A stretch of DNA of 64,000 nucleotides, taken from assembly GCA_035771165.1 (NCBI GenBank), contig JAWNZC010000106.1, positions 4,021,915 through 4,085,914 on the forward strand, in the 5' to 3' direction. This DNA is from Paragorgia papillata (lineage: Eukaryota; Cnidaria; Anthozoa; Scleralcyonacea; Coralliidae). This document shows, in pieces, positions 28,401-43,400 of this stretch. The position numbers and the translations under genes are program-made. A model generated the notes under the pieces. The model made no database searches and was not told the origin of the DNA. It saw only the letters and a list, made by a program, of their open reading frames with translations. The stretch's first letter is position 1, and each line of letters opens with the position of its first letter.

Positions 28401-31400
28401 GCAGAATAATGGTAGTCAGGAGGCAAAATCAGTTCAAAATCATCTTGCCAGAGCAGAATAATGGTAGTCAGGAAGCAAAATCAGTTCAAAATCATCTTGC
28501 CAGAGCAGAATAATGGTAGTCAGGAGGCAAAATCAGTTCAAAATCATCTTGCCAGAGCAGAATAATGGTAGTCAGGAAGCAAAATCAGTTCAAAATCATC
28601 TTGCCAGAGCAGAATAATGGTAGTCAGGAGGCAAAATCAGTTCAAAATCATCTTGCCAGAGCAGAATAATGGTAGTCAGGAGGCAAAATCAGTTCAAAAT
28701 CATCTTGCCAGAGCAGAATAATGGTAGTCAGGAGGCAAAATCAGTTCAAAATCATCTTGCCAGAGCAGAATAATAATGGTAGTCAGGAGGCAAAATCAGT
28801 TCAAAATCATCTTGCCAGAGCAGAATAATGGTAGTCAGGAAGCAAAATCAGTTCAAAATCATCTTGCCAGAGCAGAATAATGGTAGTCAGGAGGCAAAAT
28901 CAGTTCAAAATCATCTTGCCAGAGCAGAATAATGGTAGTCAGGAGAAAATCAGTTCAAAATCATCTTGATCATCTTGATCATCTTGCCAGAACAGAATAA
29001 TGGTAGTCAGGAAGCAAAACCAGTTCAAAATCATCTTGCCAAGCAGAATAATGGTAGTCAGGAGGCAAAATCAGTTCAAAATCATCTTGCCATAGCAGAA
29101 TAATGGTAGTCAGGAGGCAAAATCAGTTCAAAATCATCTTGCCAGAGCAGAATAATGGTAGTCAGGAGGCAAAATCAGTTCAAAATCATCTTGCCAGAGC
29201 AGAATAATGGTAGTCAGGAAGCAAAATCAGTTCAAAATCATCTTGCCAGAGCAGAATAATGGTAGTCAGGAAGCAAAATCAGTTCAAAATCATCTTGCCA
29301 GAGCAGAATAATGGTAGTCAGGAAGCAAAATCAGTTCAAAATCATCTTGCCAGAGCAGAATAATGGTAGTCAGGAGGCAAAATCAGTTCAAAATCATCTT
29401 GCCAGAGCAGAATAATGGTAGTCAGGAGGCAAAATCAGTTCAAAATCATCTTGCCAGAGCAGAATAATGGTAGTCAGGAGGCAAAATCAGTTCAAAATCA
29501 TCTTGCCAGAGCAGAATAATGGTAGTCAGGAGGCAAAATCAGTTCAAAATCATCTTGCCAGAGCAGAATAATGGTAGTCAGGAAGCAAAATCAGTTCAAA
29601 ATCATCTTGCCAGAGCAGAATAATGGTAGTCAGGAAGCAAAATCAGTTCAAAATCATCTTGCCAGAGCAGAATAATGGTAGTCAGGAGGCAAAATCAGTT
29701 CAAAATCATCTTGCCAGAGCAGAATAATGGTAGTCAGGAGGCAAAATCAGTTCAAAATCATCTTGCCAGAGCAGAATAATGGTAGTCAGGAAGCAAAATC
29801 AGTTCAAAATCATCTTGCCAGAGCAGAATAATGGTAGTCAGGAGGCAAAATCAGTTCAAAATCATCTTGCCAGAGCAGAATAATGGTAGTCAGGAGGCAA
29901 AATCAGTTCAAAATCATCTTGCCAGAGCAGAATAATGGTAGTCAGGAAGCAAAATCAGTTCAAAATCATCTTGCCAGAGCAGAATAATGGTAGTCAGGAA
30001 GCAAAATCAGTTCAAAATAATCTTGCCAGAGCAGAATAATGATAGTCAGGCGGTAAAATCAGTTCAAAATCATCTTGCCAGAGCAGAATAATGGTAGTCA
30101 GGAGGCAAAATCAGTTCAAAATCATCCTGCCAGAGCAGAATAATGGTAGTCAGGAGGCAAAATCAGTTCAAAATCATCTTGCCAGAGCAGAATAATGGTA
30201 GTCAGGAAGCAAAATCAGTTCAAAATCATCTTGCCAGAGCAGAATAATGGTAGTCAGGAGGCAAAATCAGTTCAAAATCATCTTGCCAGAGCAGAATAAT
30301 GGTAGTCAGGAAGCAAAATCAGTTCAAAATCATCTTGCCAGAGCAGAATAATGGTAGTCAGGAAGCAAAATCAGTTCAAAATCATCTTGCCAGAGCAGAA
30401 TAATGGTAGTCAGGAGGCAAAATCAGTTCAAAATCATCTTGCCAGAGCAGAATAATGGTAGTCAGGAGGCAAAATCAGTTAAAATCAAGTTAAAATCATC
30501 ATCTTGCCAGAGCAGAATAATGGTAGTCAGGAGGCAAAATCAGTTCAAAATCATCTTGCCAGAGCAGAATAATGGTAGTCAGGAAGCAAAATCAGTTCAA
30601 AATCATCTTGCCAGAGCAGAATAATGGTAGTCAGGAGGCAAAATCAGTTCAAAATCATCTTGCCAGAGCAGAATAATGGTAGTCAGGAGGCAAAATCAGT
30701 TCAAAATCATCTTGCCAGAGCAGAATAATGGTAGTCAGGAGGCAAAATCAGTTCAAAATCATCTTGCCAGAGCAGAATAATGGTAGTCAGGAAGCAAAAT
30801 CAGTTCAAAATCATCTTGCCAGAGCAGAATAATGGTAGTCAGGAGGCAAAATCAGTTCAAAATCATCTTGCCAGAGCAGAATAATGGTAGTCAGGAGGCA
30901 AAATCAGTTCAAAATCATCTTGCCAGAGCAGAATAATGGTAGTCAGGAAGCAAAATCAGTTCAAAATCATCTTGCCAGAGCAGAATAATGGTAGTCAGGA
31001 GGCAAAATCAGTTCAAAATCATCTTGCCAGAGCAGAATAATGGTAGTCAGGAGGCAAAATCAGTTCAAAATCATCTTGCCAGAGCAGAAAGAATAATGGT
31101 AGTCAGGAGGCAAAATCAGTTCAAAATCATCTTGCCAGAGCAGAATAATGGTAGTCAGGAAGCAAAATCAGTTCAAAATCATCTTGCCAGAGCAGAATAA
31201 TGGTAGTCAGGAAGCAAAATCAGTTCAAAATCATCTTGCCAGAGCAGAATAATGGTAGTCAGGAGGCAAAATCAGTTCAAAATCATCTTGCCAGAGCAGA
31301 ATAATGGTAGTCAGGAGGCAAAATCAGTTCAAAATCATCTTGCCAGAGCAGAATAATGGTAGTCAGGAGGCAAAATCAGTTCAAAATCATCTTGCCAGAG

Positions 31401-34400
31401 CAGAATAATGGTAGTCAGGAGGCAAAATCAGTTCAAAATCATCTTGCCAGAGCAGAATAATGGTAGTCAGGAGGCAAAATCAGTTCAAAATCATCTTGCC
31501 AGAGCAGAATAATGGTAGTCAGGAAGCAAAATCAGTTCAAAATCATCTTGCCAGAGCAGAATAATGGTAGTCAGGAAGCAAAATCAGTTCAAAATCATCT
31601 TGCCAGAGCAGAATAATGGTAGTCAGGAGGCAAAATCAGTTCAAAATCATCTTGCCAGAGCAGAATAATGGTAGTCAGGAGGCAAAATCAGTTCAAAAAT
31701 CATCTTGCCAGAGCAGAATAATGGTAGTCAGGAGGCAAAATCAGTTCAAAATCATCTTGCCAGAGCAGAATAATGGTAGTCAGGAAGCAAAATCAGTTCA
31801 AAATCATCTTGCCAGAGCAGAATAATGGTAGTCAGGAGGCAAAATCAGTTCAAAATCATCTTGCCAGAGCAGAATAATGGTAGTCAGGAAGCAAAATCAG
31901 TTCAAAATCATCTTGCCAGAGCAGAATAATGGTAGTCAGGAGGCAAAATCAGTTCAAAATCATCTTGCCAGAGCAGAATAATGGTAGTCAGGAGCAAAAT
32001 CAGTTCAAAATCATCTTGCCAGAGCAGAATAATGGTAGTCAGGAAGCAAAATCAGTTCAAAATCATCTTGCCAGAGCAGAATAATGGTAGTCAGGAGGCA
32101 AAATCAGTTCAAAATCATCTTGCCAGAGCAGAATAATGGTAGTCAGGAGGCAAAATCAGTTCAAAATCATCTTGCCAGAGCAGAATAATGGTAGTCAGGA
32201 GGCAAAATCAGTTCAAAATCATCTTGCCAGAGCAGAATAATGGTAGTCAGGAAGCAAAATCAGTTCAAAATCATCTTGCCAGAGCAGAATAATGGTAGTC
32301 AGGAGGCAAAATCAGTTCAAAATCATCTTGCCAGAGCAGAATAATGGTAGTCAGGAGGCAAAATCAGTTCAAAATCATCTTGCCAGAGCAGAATAATGGT
32401 AGTCAGGAGGCAAAATCAGTTCAAAATCATCTTGCCAGAGCAGAATAATGGTAGTCAGGAGCAAAATCAGTTCAAAATCATCTTGCCAGAGCAGAATAAT
32501 GGTAGTCAGGAAGCAAAATCAGTTCAAAATCATCTTGCCAGAGCAGAATAATGGTAGTCAGGAGGCAAAATCAGTTCAAAATCATCTTGCCAGAGCAGAA
32601 TAATGGTAGTCAGGAGGCAAAATCAGTTCAAAATCATCTTGCCAGAGCAGAATAATGGTAGTCAGGAGGCAAAATCAGTTCAAAATCATCTTGCCAGAGC
32701 AGAATAATGGTAGTCAGGAGGCAAAATCAGTTCAAAATCATCTTGCCAGAGCAGAATAATGGTAGTCAGGAGCAAAATCAGTTCAAAATCATCTTGCCAG
32801 AGCAGAATAATGGTAGTCAGGAGGCAAAATCAGTTCAAAATCATCTTGCCAGAGCAGAATAATGGTAGTCAGGAGGCAAAATCAGTTCAAAATCATCTTG
32901 CCAGAGCAGAATAATGGTAGTCAGGAAGCAAAATCAGTTCAAAATCATCTTGCCAGAGCAGAATAATGGTAGTCAGGAAGCAAAATCAGTTCAAAATCAT
33001 CTTGCCAGAGCAGAATAATGGTAGTCAGGAGGCAAAATCAGTTCAAAATCATCTTGCCAGAGCAGAATAATGGTAGTCAGGAGGCAAAATCAGTTCAAAA
33101 TCATCTTGCCAGAGCAGAATAATGGTAGTCAGGAGGCAAAATCAGTTCAAAATCATCTTGCCAGAGCAGAATAATGGTAGTCAGGAAGCAAAATCAGTTC
33201 AAAATCATCTTGCCAGAGCAGAATAATGGTAGTCAGGAGGCAAAATCAGTTCAAAATCATCTTGCCAGAGCAGAATAATGGTAGTCAGGAAGCAAAATCA
33301 GTTCAAAATCATCTTGCCAGAGCAGAATAATGGTAGTCAGGAGGCAAAATCAGTTCAAAATCATCTTGCCAGAGCAGAATAATGGTAGTCAGGAGGCAAA
33401 ATCAGTTCAAAATCATCTTGCCAGAGCAGAATAATGGTAGTCAGGAGGCAAAATCAGTTCAAAATCATCTTGCCAGAGCAGAATAATGGTAGTCAGGAAG
33501 CAAAATCAGTTCAAAATCATCTTGCCAGAGCAGAATAATGGTAGTCAGGAGGCAAAATCAGTTCAAAATCATCTTGCCAGAGCAGAATAATGGTAGTCAG
33601 GAAGCAAAATCAGTTCAAAATCATCTTGCCAGAGCAGAATAATGGTAGTCAGGAAGCAAAATCAGTTCAAAATCATCTTGCCAGAGCAGAATAATGGTAG
33701 TCAGGAGGCAAAATCAGTTCAAAATCATCTTGCCAGAGCAGAATAATGGTAGTCAGGCAAAATCAGTTCAAAATCATCTTGCCAGAGCAGAATAATGGTA
33801 GTCAGGAGGCAAAATCAGTTCAAAATCATCCTGCCAGAGCAGAATAATGGTAGTCAGGAGGAAAAATCAGTTCAAAATCATCTTGCCAGAGCAGAATAAT
33901 GGTAGTCAGGAGGCAAAATCAGTTCAAAATCATCTTGCCAGAGCAGAATAATGTAGTCAGGAAGCAAAATCAGTTCAAAATCATCTTGCCAGAGCAGAAT
34001 AATGGTAGTCAGGAGGCAAAATCAGTTCAAAATCATCTTGCCAGAGCAGAATAATGGTAGTCAGGAGGCAGAATAATGGTAGTCAGGAGGCAAAATCAGT
34101 TCAAAATCATCTTGCCAAAATCATCTTGCCAGAGCAGAATAATGGTAGTCAGGAGGCAAAATCAGTTCAAAATCATCTTGCCAGAGCAGAATAATGGTAG
34201 TCAGGAGGCAAAATCAGTTCAAAATCATCTTGCCAGAGCAGAATAATGGTAGTCAGGAGGCAAAATCAGTTCAAAATCATCTTGCCAGAGCAGAATAATG
34301 GTAGTCAGGAGGCAAAATCAGTTCAAAATCATCTTGCCAGAGCAGAATAATGGTAGTCAGGAGCAAAATCAGTTCAAAATCATCTTGCCAGAGCAGAATA

Positions 34401-37400
34401 ATGGTAGTCAGGAGGCAAAATCAGTTCAAAATCATCTTGCCAGAGCAGAATAATGGTAGTCAGGAAGCAAAATCAGTTCAAAATCATCTTGCCAGAGCAG
34501 AATAATGGTAGTCAGGAGGCAAAATCAGTTCAAAATCATCTTGCCAGAGCAGAATAATGGTAGTCAGGAAGCAAAAGTTCAAAATCATCTTGCCAGAGCA
34601 GAATAATGGTAGTCAGGAAGCAAAATCAGTTCAAAATCATCTTGCCAGAGCAGAATAATGGTAGTCAGGAGGCAAAATCAGTTCAAAATCATCTTGCCAG
34701 AGCAGAATAATGGTAGTCAGGCAAAATCAGTTCAAAATCATCTTGCCAGAGCAGAATAATGGTAGTCAGGAGGCAAAATCAGTTCAAAATCATCTTGCCA
34801 GAGCAGAATAATGGTAGTCAGGAGGCAAAATCAGTTCAAAATCATCTTGCCAGAGCAGAATAATGGTAGTCAGGAAGCAAAATCAGTTCAAAATCATCTT
34901 GCCAGAGCAGAATAATGGTAGTCAGGAAGCAAAATCAGTTCAAAATCATCTTGCCAGAGCAGAATAATGGTAGTCAGGAGGCAAAATCAGTTCAAAATCA
35001 TCTTGCCAGAGCAGAATAATGGTACATAATGGTAGTCAGGAGGCAAAATCAGTTCAAAATCATCTTGCCAGAGCAGAATAATGGTAGTCAGGAGGCAAAA
35101 TCAGTTCAAAATCATCTTGCCAGAGCAGAATAATGGTAGTCAGGAAGCAAAATCAGTTCAAAATCATCTTGCCAGAGCAGAATAATGGTAGTCAGCAGGG
35201 AGCAGTTCAAAATCAGTTCAAAATCATCTTGCCAGAGCAGAATAATGGTAGTCAGGAGGCAAAATCAGTTCAAAATCATCTTGCCAGAGCAGAATAATGG
35301 TAGTCAGGAGCAAAATCAGTTCAAAATCATCTTGCCAGAGCAGAATAATGGTAGTCAGGAGGCAAAATCAGTTCAAAATCATCTTGCCAGAGCAGAATAA
35401 TGGTAGTCAGGAGGCAAAATCAGTTCAAAATCATCTTGCCAGAGCAGAATAATGGTAGTCAGGAGGCAAAATCAGTTCAAAATCATCTTGCCAGAGCAGA
35501 ATAATGGTAGTCAGGAGGCAAAATCAGTTCAAAATCATCTTGCCAGAGCAGAATAATGGTAGTCAGGAAGCAAAATCAGTTCAAAATCATCTTGCCAGAG
35601 CAGAATAATGGTAGTCAGGAAGCAAAATCAGTTCAAAATCATCTTGCCAGAGCAGAATAATGGTAGTCAGGAGGCAAAATCAGTTCAAAATCATCTTGCC
35701 AGAGCAGAATAATGGGTAGTCAGGAGGCAAAATCAGTTCAAAAATCATCATCTTGCCAGAGCAGAATAATGGTAGTCAGGAGGCAAAATCAGTTCAAAAT
35801 CATCTTGCCAGAGCAGAATAATGGTAGTCAGGAGGCAAAATCAGTTCAAAATCATCTTGCCAGAGCAGAATAATGGTAGTCAGGAAGCAAAATCAGTTCA
35901 AAATCATCTTGCCAGAGCAGAATAATGGTAGTCAGGAGGCAAAATCAGTTCAAAATCATCTTGCCAGAGCAGAATAATGGTAGTCAGGAGGCAAAATCAG
36001 TTCAAAATCATCTTGCCAGAGCAGAATAATGGTAGTCAGGAAGCAAAATCAGTTCAAAATCAGTTCAAAATCATCTTGCCAGAGCAGAATAATGGTAGTC
36101 AGCAGGTAAAATCAGTTCAAAATAATCTTGCCAGAGCAGAATAATGATAGTCAGGAGGCAAAATCAGTTCAAAATCATCTTGCCAGAGCAGAATAATGGT
36201 AGTCAGGAGGCAAAATCAGTTCAAAATCATCTTGCCAGAGCAGAATAATGGTAGTCAGGAGGCAAAATCAGTTCAAAATCATCTTGCCAGAGCAGAATAA
36301 TGGTAGTCAGGAAGCAAAATCAGTTCAAAATCATCTTGCCAGAGCAGAATAATGATAGTCAGGAAGCAAAATCAGTTCAAAATCATCTTGCCAGAGCAGA
36401 ATAATGGTAGTCAGGAGGCAAAATCAGTTCAAAATCATCTTGCCAGAGCAGAATAATGGTAGTCAGGAAGCAAAATCAGTTCAAAATCATCTTGCCAGAG
36501 CAGAATAATGGTAGTCAGGAGGCAAAATCAGTTCAAAATCATCTTGCCAGAGCAGAATAATGGTAGTCAGGAAGCAAAATCAGTTCAAAATCATCTTGCC
36601 AGAGCAGAATAATGGTAGTCAGGAGGCAAAATCAGTTCAAAATCATCTTGCCAGAGCAGAATAATGGTAGTCAGGAGGCAAAATCAGTTCAAAATCATCT
36701 TGCCAGAGCAGAATAATGGTAGTCAGGAAGCAAAATCAGTTCAAAATCATCTTGCCAGAGCAGAATAATGGTAGTCAGGAGGCAAAATCAGTTCAAAATC
36801 ATCTTGCCAGAGCAGAATAATGGTAGTCAGGAGGCAAAATCAGTTCAAAATCATCTTGCCAGAGCAGAATAATGGTAGTCAGGAAGCAAAATCAGTTCAA
36901 AATCATCTTGCCAGAGCAGAATAATGGTAGTCAGGAGGCAAAATCAGTTCAAAATCATCTTGCCAGAGCAGAATAATGGTAGTCAGGAGGCAAAATCAGT
37001 TCAAAATCATCTTGCCAGAGCAGAATAATGGTAGTCAGGAGGCAAAATCAGTTCAAAATCATCTTGCCAGAGCAGAATAATGGTAGTCAGGAGGCAAAAT
37101 CAGTTCAAAATCATCTTGCCAGAGCAGAATAATGGTAGTCAGGAAGCAAAATCAGTTCAAAATCATCTTGCCAGAGCAGAATAATGGTAGTCAGGAAGCA
37201 AAATCAGTTCAAAATCATCTTGCCAGAGCAGAATAATGGTAGTCAGGAGGCAAAATCAGTTCAAAATCATCTTGCCAGAGCAGAATAATGGTAGTCAGGA
37301 GGCAAAATCAGTTCAAAATCATCTTGCCAGAGCAGAATAATGGTAGTCAGGAGGCAAAATCAGTTCAAAATCATCTTGCCAGAGCAGAATAATGGTAGTC

Positions 37401-40400
37401 AGGAAGCAAAATCAGTTCAAAATCATCTTGCCAGAGCAGAATAATGGTAGTCAGGAAGCAAAATCAGTTCAAAATCATCTTGCCAGAGCAGAATAATGGT
37501 AGTCAGGAGGCAAAATCAGTTCAAAATCATCTTGCCAGAGCAGAATAATGGTAGTCAGGAGGCAAAATCAGTTCAAAATCATCTTGCCAGAGCAGAATAA
37601 TGGTAGTCAGGAGGCAAAATCAGTTCAAAATCATCTTGCCAGAGCAGAATAATGGTAGTCAGGAGGCAAAATCAGTTCAAAATCATCTTGCCAGAGCAGA
37701 ATAATGGTAGTCAGGAGGCAAAATCAGTTCAAAATCATCTTGCCAGAGCAGAATAATGGTAGTCAGGAGGCAAAATCAGTTCAAAATCATCTTGCCAGAG
37801 CAGAATAATGGTAGTCAGGAGGCAAAATCAGTTCAAAATCATCTTGCCAGAGCAGAATAATGGTAGTCAGGAGGCAAAATCAGTTCAAAATCATCTTGCC
37901 AGAGCAGAATAATGGTAGTCAGGAGGCAAAATCAGTTCAAAATCATCTTGCCAGAGCAGAATAATGGTAGTCAGGAGGCAAAATCAGTTCAAAATCATCT
38001 TGCCAGAGCAGAATAATGGTAGTCAGGAAGCAAAATCAGTTCAAAATCATCTTGCCAGAGCAGAATAATGGTAGTCAGGAGGCAAAATCAGTTCAAAATC
38101 ATCTTGCCAGAGCAGAATAATGGTAGTCAGGAAGCAAAATCAGTTCAAAATCATCTTGCCAGAGCAGAATAATGGTAGTCAGGAGGCAAAATCAGTTCAA
38201 AATCATCTTGCCAGAGCAGAATAATGGTAGTCAGGAGGCAAAATCAGTTCAAAATCATCTTGCCAGAGCAGAATAATGGTAGTCAGGAGGCAAAATCAGT
38301 TCAAAATCATCTTGCCAGAGCAGAATAATGGTAGTCAGGAGGCAAAATCAGTTCAAAATCATCTTGCCAGAGCAGAATAATGGTAGTCAGGAAGCAAAAT
38401 CAGTTCAAAATCATCTTGCCAGAGCAGAATAATGGTAGTCAGGAAGCAAAATCAGTTCAAAATCATCTTGCCAGAGCAGAATAATGGTAGTCAGGAGGCA
38501 AAATCAGTTCAAAATCATCTTGCCAGAGCAGAATAATGGTAGTCAGGAGGCAAAATCAGTTCAAAATCATCTTGCCAGAGCAGAATAATGGTAGTCAGGA
38601 GGCAAAATCAGTTCAAAATCATCTTGCCAGAGCAGAATAATGGTAGTCAGGAGGCAAAATCAGTTCAAAATCATCTTGCCAGAGCAGAATAATGGTAGTC
38701 AGGAGGCAAAATCAGTTCAAAATCATCTTGCCAGAGCAGAATAATGGTAGTCAGGAGGCAAAATCAGTTCAAAATCATCTTGCCAGAGCAGAATAATGGT
38801 AGTCAGGAGCAAAATCAGTTCAAAATCATCTTGCCAGAGCAGAATAATGGTAGTCAGGAGGCAAAATCAGTTCAAAATCATCTTGCCAGAGCAGAATAAT
38901 GGTAGTCAGGAAGCAAAATCAGTTCAAAATCATCTTGCCAGAGCAGAATAATGGTAGTCAGGAAGCAAAATCAGTTCAAAATCATCTTGCCAGAGCAGAA
39001 TAATGGTAGTCAGGAGGCAAAATCAGTTCAAAATCATCTTGCCAGAGCAGAATAATGGTAGTCAGGAGGCAAAATCAGTTCAAAATCATCTTGCCAGAGC
39101 AGAATAATGGTAGTCAGGAGGCAAAATCAGTTCAAAATCATCTTGCCAGAGCAGAATAATGGTAGTCAGGAAGCAAAATCAGTTCAAAATCATCTTGCCA
39201 GAGCAGAATAATGGTAGTCAGGAGGCAAAATCAGTTCAAAATCATCTTGCCAGAGCAGAATAATGGTAGTCAGGAGGCAAAATCAGTTCAAAATCATCTT
39301 GCCAGAGCAGAATAATGGTAGTCAGGAGGCAAAATCAGTTCAAAATCATCTTGCCAGAGCAGAATAATGGTAGTCAGGAAGCAAAATCAGTTCAAAATCA
39401 TCTTGCCAGAGCAGAATAATGGTAGTCAGGAGGCAAAATCAGTTCAAAATCATCTTGCCAGAGCAGAATAATGGTAGTCAGGAGGCAAAATCAGTTCAAA
39501 ATCATCTTGCCAGAGCAGAATAATGGTAGTCAGGAAGCAAAATCAGTTCAAAATCATCTTGCCAGAGCAGAATAATGGTAGTCAGGAGGCAAAATCAGTT
39601 CAAAATCATCTTGCCAGAGCAGAATAATGGTAGTCAGGAGGCAAAATCAGTTCAAAATCATCTTGCCAGAGCAGAATAATGGTAGTCAGGAGGCAAAATC
39701 AGTTCAAAATCATCTTGCCAGAGCAGAATAATGGTAGTCAGGAAGCAAAATCAGTTCAAAATCATCTTGCCAGAGCAGAATAATGGTAGTCAGGAAGCAA
39801 AATCAGTTCAAAATCATCTTGCCAGAGCAGAATAATGGTAGTCAGGAGGCAAAATCAGTTCAAAATCATCTTGCCAGAGCAGAATAATGGTAGTCAGGAA
39901 GCAAAATCAGTTCAAAATCATCTTGCCAGAGCAGAATAATGGTAGTCAGGAGGCAAAATCAGTTCAAAATCATCTTGCCAGAGCAGAATAATGGTAGTCA
40001 GGAAGCAAAATCAGTTCAAAATCATCTTGCCAGAGCAGAATAATGGTAGTCAGGAGGCAAAATCAGTTCAAAATCATCTTGCCAGAGCAGAATAATGGTA
40101 GTCAGGAGGCAAAATCAGTTCAAAATCATCTTGCCAGAGCAGAATAATGGTAGTCAGGAAGCAAAATCAGTTCAAAATCATCTTGCCAGAGCAGAATAAT
40201 GGTAGTCAGGAGGCAAAATCAGTTCAAAATCATCTTGCCAGAGCAGAATAATGGTAGTCAGGAGGCAAAATCAGTTCAAAATCATCTTGCCAGAGCAGAA
40301 TAATGGTAGTCAGGAAGCAAAATCAGTTCAAAATCATCTTGCCAGAGCAGAATAATGGTAGTCAGGAGGCAAAATCAGTTCAAAATCATCTTGCCAGAGC

Positions 40401-43400
40401 AGAATAATGGTAGTCAGGCAAAATCAGTTCAAAATCATCTTGCCAGAGCAGAATAATGGTAGTCAGGAGGCAAAATCAGTTCAAAATCATCTTGCCAGAG
40501 CAGAATAATGGTAGTCAGGAGGCAAAATCAGTTCAAAATCATCTTGCCAGAGCAGAATAATGGTAGTCAGGAAGCAAAATCAGTTCAAAATCATCTTGCC
40601 AGAGCAGAATAATGGTAGTCAGGAAGCAAAATCAGTTCAAAATCATCTTGCCAGAGCAGAATAATGGTAGTCAGGAGGCAAAATCAGTTCAAAATCATCT
40701 TGCCAGAGCAGAATAATGGTAGTCAGGAGGCAAAATCAGTTCAAAATCATCTTGCCAGAGCAGAATAATGGTAGTCAGGAGGCAAAATCAGTTCAAAATC
40801 ATCTTGCCAGAGCAGAATAATGGTAGTCAGGAAGCAAAATCAGTTCAAAATCATCTTGCCAGAGCAGAATAATGGTAGTCAGGAGGCAAAATCAGTTCAA
40901 AATCATCTTGCCAGAGCAGAATAATGGTAGTCAGGAGGCAAAATCAGTTCAAAATCATCTTGCCAGAGCAGAATAATGGTAGTCAGGAGGCAAAATCAGT
41001 TCAAAATCATCTTGCCAGAGCAGAATAATGGTAGTCAGGAAGCAAAATCAGTTCAAAATCATCTTGCCAGAGCAGAATAATGGTAGTCAGGAAGCAAAAT
41101 CAGTTCAAAATCATCTTGCCAGAGCAGAATAATGGTAGTCAGGAGGCAAAATCAGTTCAAAATCATCTTGCCAGAGCAGAATAATGGTAGTCAGGAGGCA
41201 AAATCAGTTCAAAATCATCTTGCCAGAGCAGAATAATGGTAGTCAGGAGGCAAAATCAGTTCAAAATCATCTTGCCAGAGCAGAATAATGGTAGTCAGGA
41301 GGCAAAATCAGTTCAAAATCATCTTGCCAGAGCAGAATAATGGTAGTCAGGAGGCAAAATCAGTTCAAAATCATCTTGCCAGAGCAGAATAATGGTAGTC
41401 AGGAGGCAAAATCAGTTCAAAATCATCTTGCCAGAGCAGAATAATGGTAGTCAGGAGCAAAATCAGTTCAAAATCATCTTGCCAGAGCAGAATAATGGTA
41501 GTCAGGAAGGCAAAATCAGTTCAAAATCATCTTGCCAGAGCAGAATAATGGTAGTCAGGAAGGCAAAATCAGTTCAAAATCATCTTGCCAGAGCAGAATA
41601 ATGGTAGTCAGGAAGCAAAATCAGTTCAAAATCATCTTGCCAGAGCAGAATAATGGTAGTCAGGAAGCAAAATCAGTTCAAAATCATCTTGCCAGAGCAG
41701 AACCAGAGCAGAATAATGGTAGTCAGGAAGCAAAATCAGTTCAAAATCATCTTGCCAGAGCAGAATAATGGTAGTCAGGAGGCAAAATCAGTTCAAAATC
41801 ATCTTGCCAGAGCAGAATAATGGTAGTCAGGAGGCAAAATCAGTTCAAAATCATCTTGCCAGAGCAGAATAATGGTAGTCAGGAAGCAAAATCAGTTCAA
41901 AATCATCTTGCCAGAGCAGAATAATGGTAGTCAGGAGGCAAAATCAGTTCAAAATCATCTTGCCAGAGCAGAATAATGGTAGTCAGGAAGCAAAATCAGT
42001 TCAAAATCATCTTGCCAGAGCAGAATAATGGTAGTCAGGAGGCAAAATCAGTTCAAAATCATCTTGCCAGAGCAGAATAATGGTAGTCAGGAGGCAAAAT
42101 CAGTTCAAAATCATCTTGCCAGAGCAGAATAATGGTAGTCAGGAAGCAAAATCAGTTCAAAATCATCTTGCCAGAGCAGAATAATGGTAGTCAGGAGGCA
42201 AAATCAGTTCAAAATCATCTTGCCAGAGCAGAATAATGGTAGTCAGGAAGCAAAATCAGTTCAAAATCATCTTGCCAGAGCAGAATAATGGTAGTCAGGA
42301 GGCAAAATCAGTTCAAAATCATCTTGCCAGAGCAGAATAATGGTAGTCAGGAGGCAAAATCAGTTCAAAATCATCTTGCCAGAGCAGAATAATGGTAGTC
42401 AGGAGGCAAAATCAGTTCAAAATCATCTTGCCAGAGCAGAATAATGGTAGTCAGGAGGCAAAATCAGTTCAAAATCATCTTGCCAGAGCAGAATAATGGT
42501 AGTCAGGAGGCAAAATCAGTTCAAAATCATCTTGCCAGAGCAGAATAATGGTAGTCAGGAGGCAAAATCAGTTCAAAATCATCTTGCCAGAGCAGAATAA
42601 TGGTAGTCAGGAAGCAAAATCAGTTCAAAATCATCTTGCCAGAGCAGAATAATGGTAGTCAGGAAGCAAAATCAGTTCAAAATCATCTTGCCAGAGCAGA
42701 ATAATGGTAGTCAGGAGGCAAAATCAGTTCAAAATCATCTTGCCAGAGCAGAATAATGGTAGTCAGGAGGCAAAATCAGTTCAAAATCATCTTGCCAGAG
42801 CAGAATAATGGTAGTCAGGAGGCAAAATCAGTTCAAAATCATCTTGCCAGAGCAGAATAATGGTAGTCAGGAAGCAAAATCAGTTCAAAATCATCTTGCC
42901 AGAGCAGAATAATGGTAGTCAGGAAGCAAAATCAGTTCAAAATCATCTTGCCAGAGCAGAATAATGGTAGTCAGCACGAAAAATCAGTTCAAAATCATCT
43001 TGCCAGAGCAGAATAATGGTAGTCAGGAAGCAAAATCAGTTCAAAATCATCTTGCCAGAGCAGAATAATGGTAGTCAGGAGGCAAAATCAGTTCAAAATC
43101 ATCTTGCCAGAGCAGAATAATGGTAGTCAGGAAGCAAAATCAGTTCAAAATCATCTTGCCAGAGCAGAATAATGGTAGTCAGGAGGCAAAATCAGTTCAA
43201 AATCATCTTGCCAGAGCAGAATAATGGTAGTCAGGAGGCAAAATCAGTTCAAAATCATCTTGCCAGAGCAGAATAATGGTAGTCAGGAAGCAAAATCAGT
43301 TCAAAATCATCTTGCCAGAGCAGAATAATGGTAGTCAGGAGGCAAAATCAGTTCAAAATCATCTTGCCAGAGCAGAATAATGGTAGTCAGGAGGCAAAAT

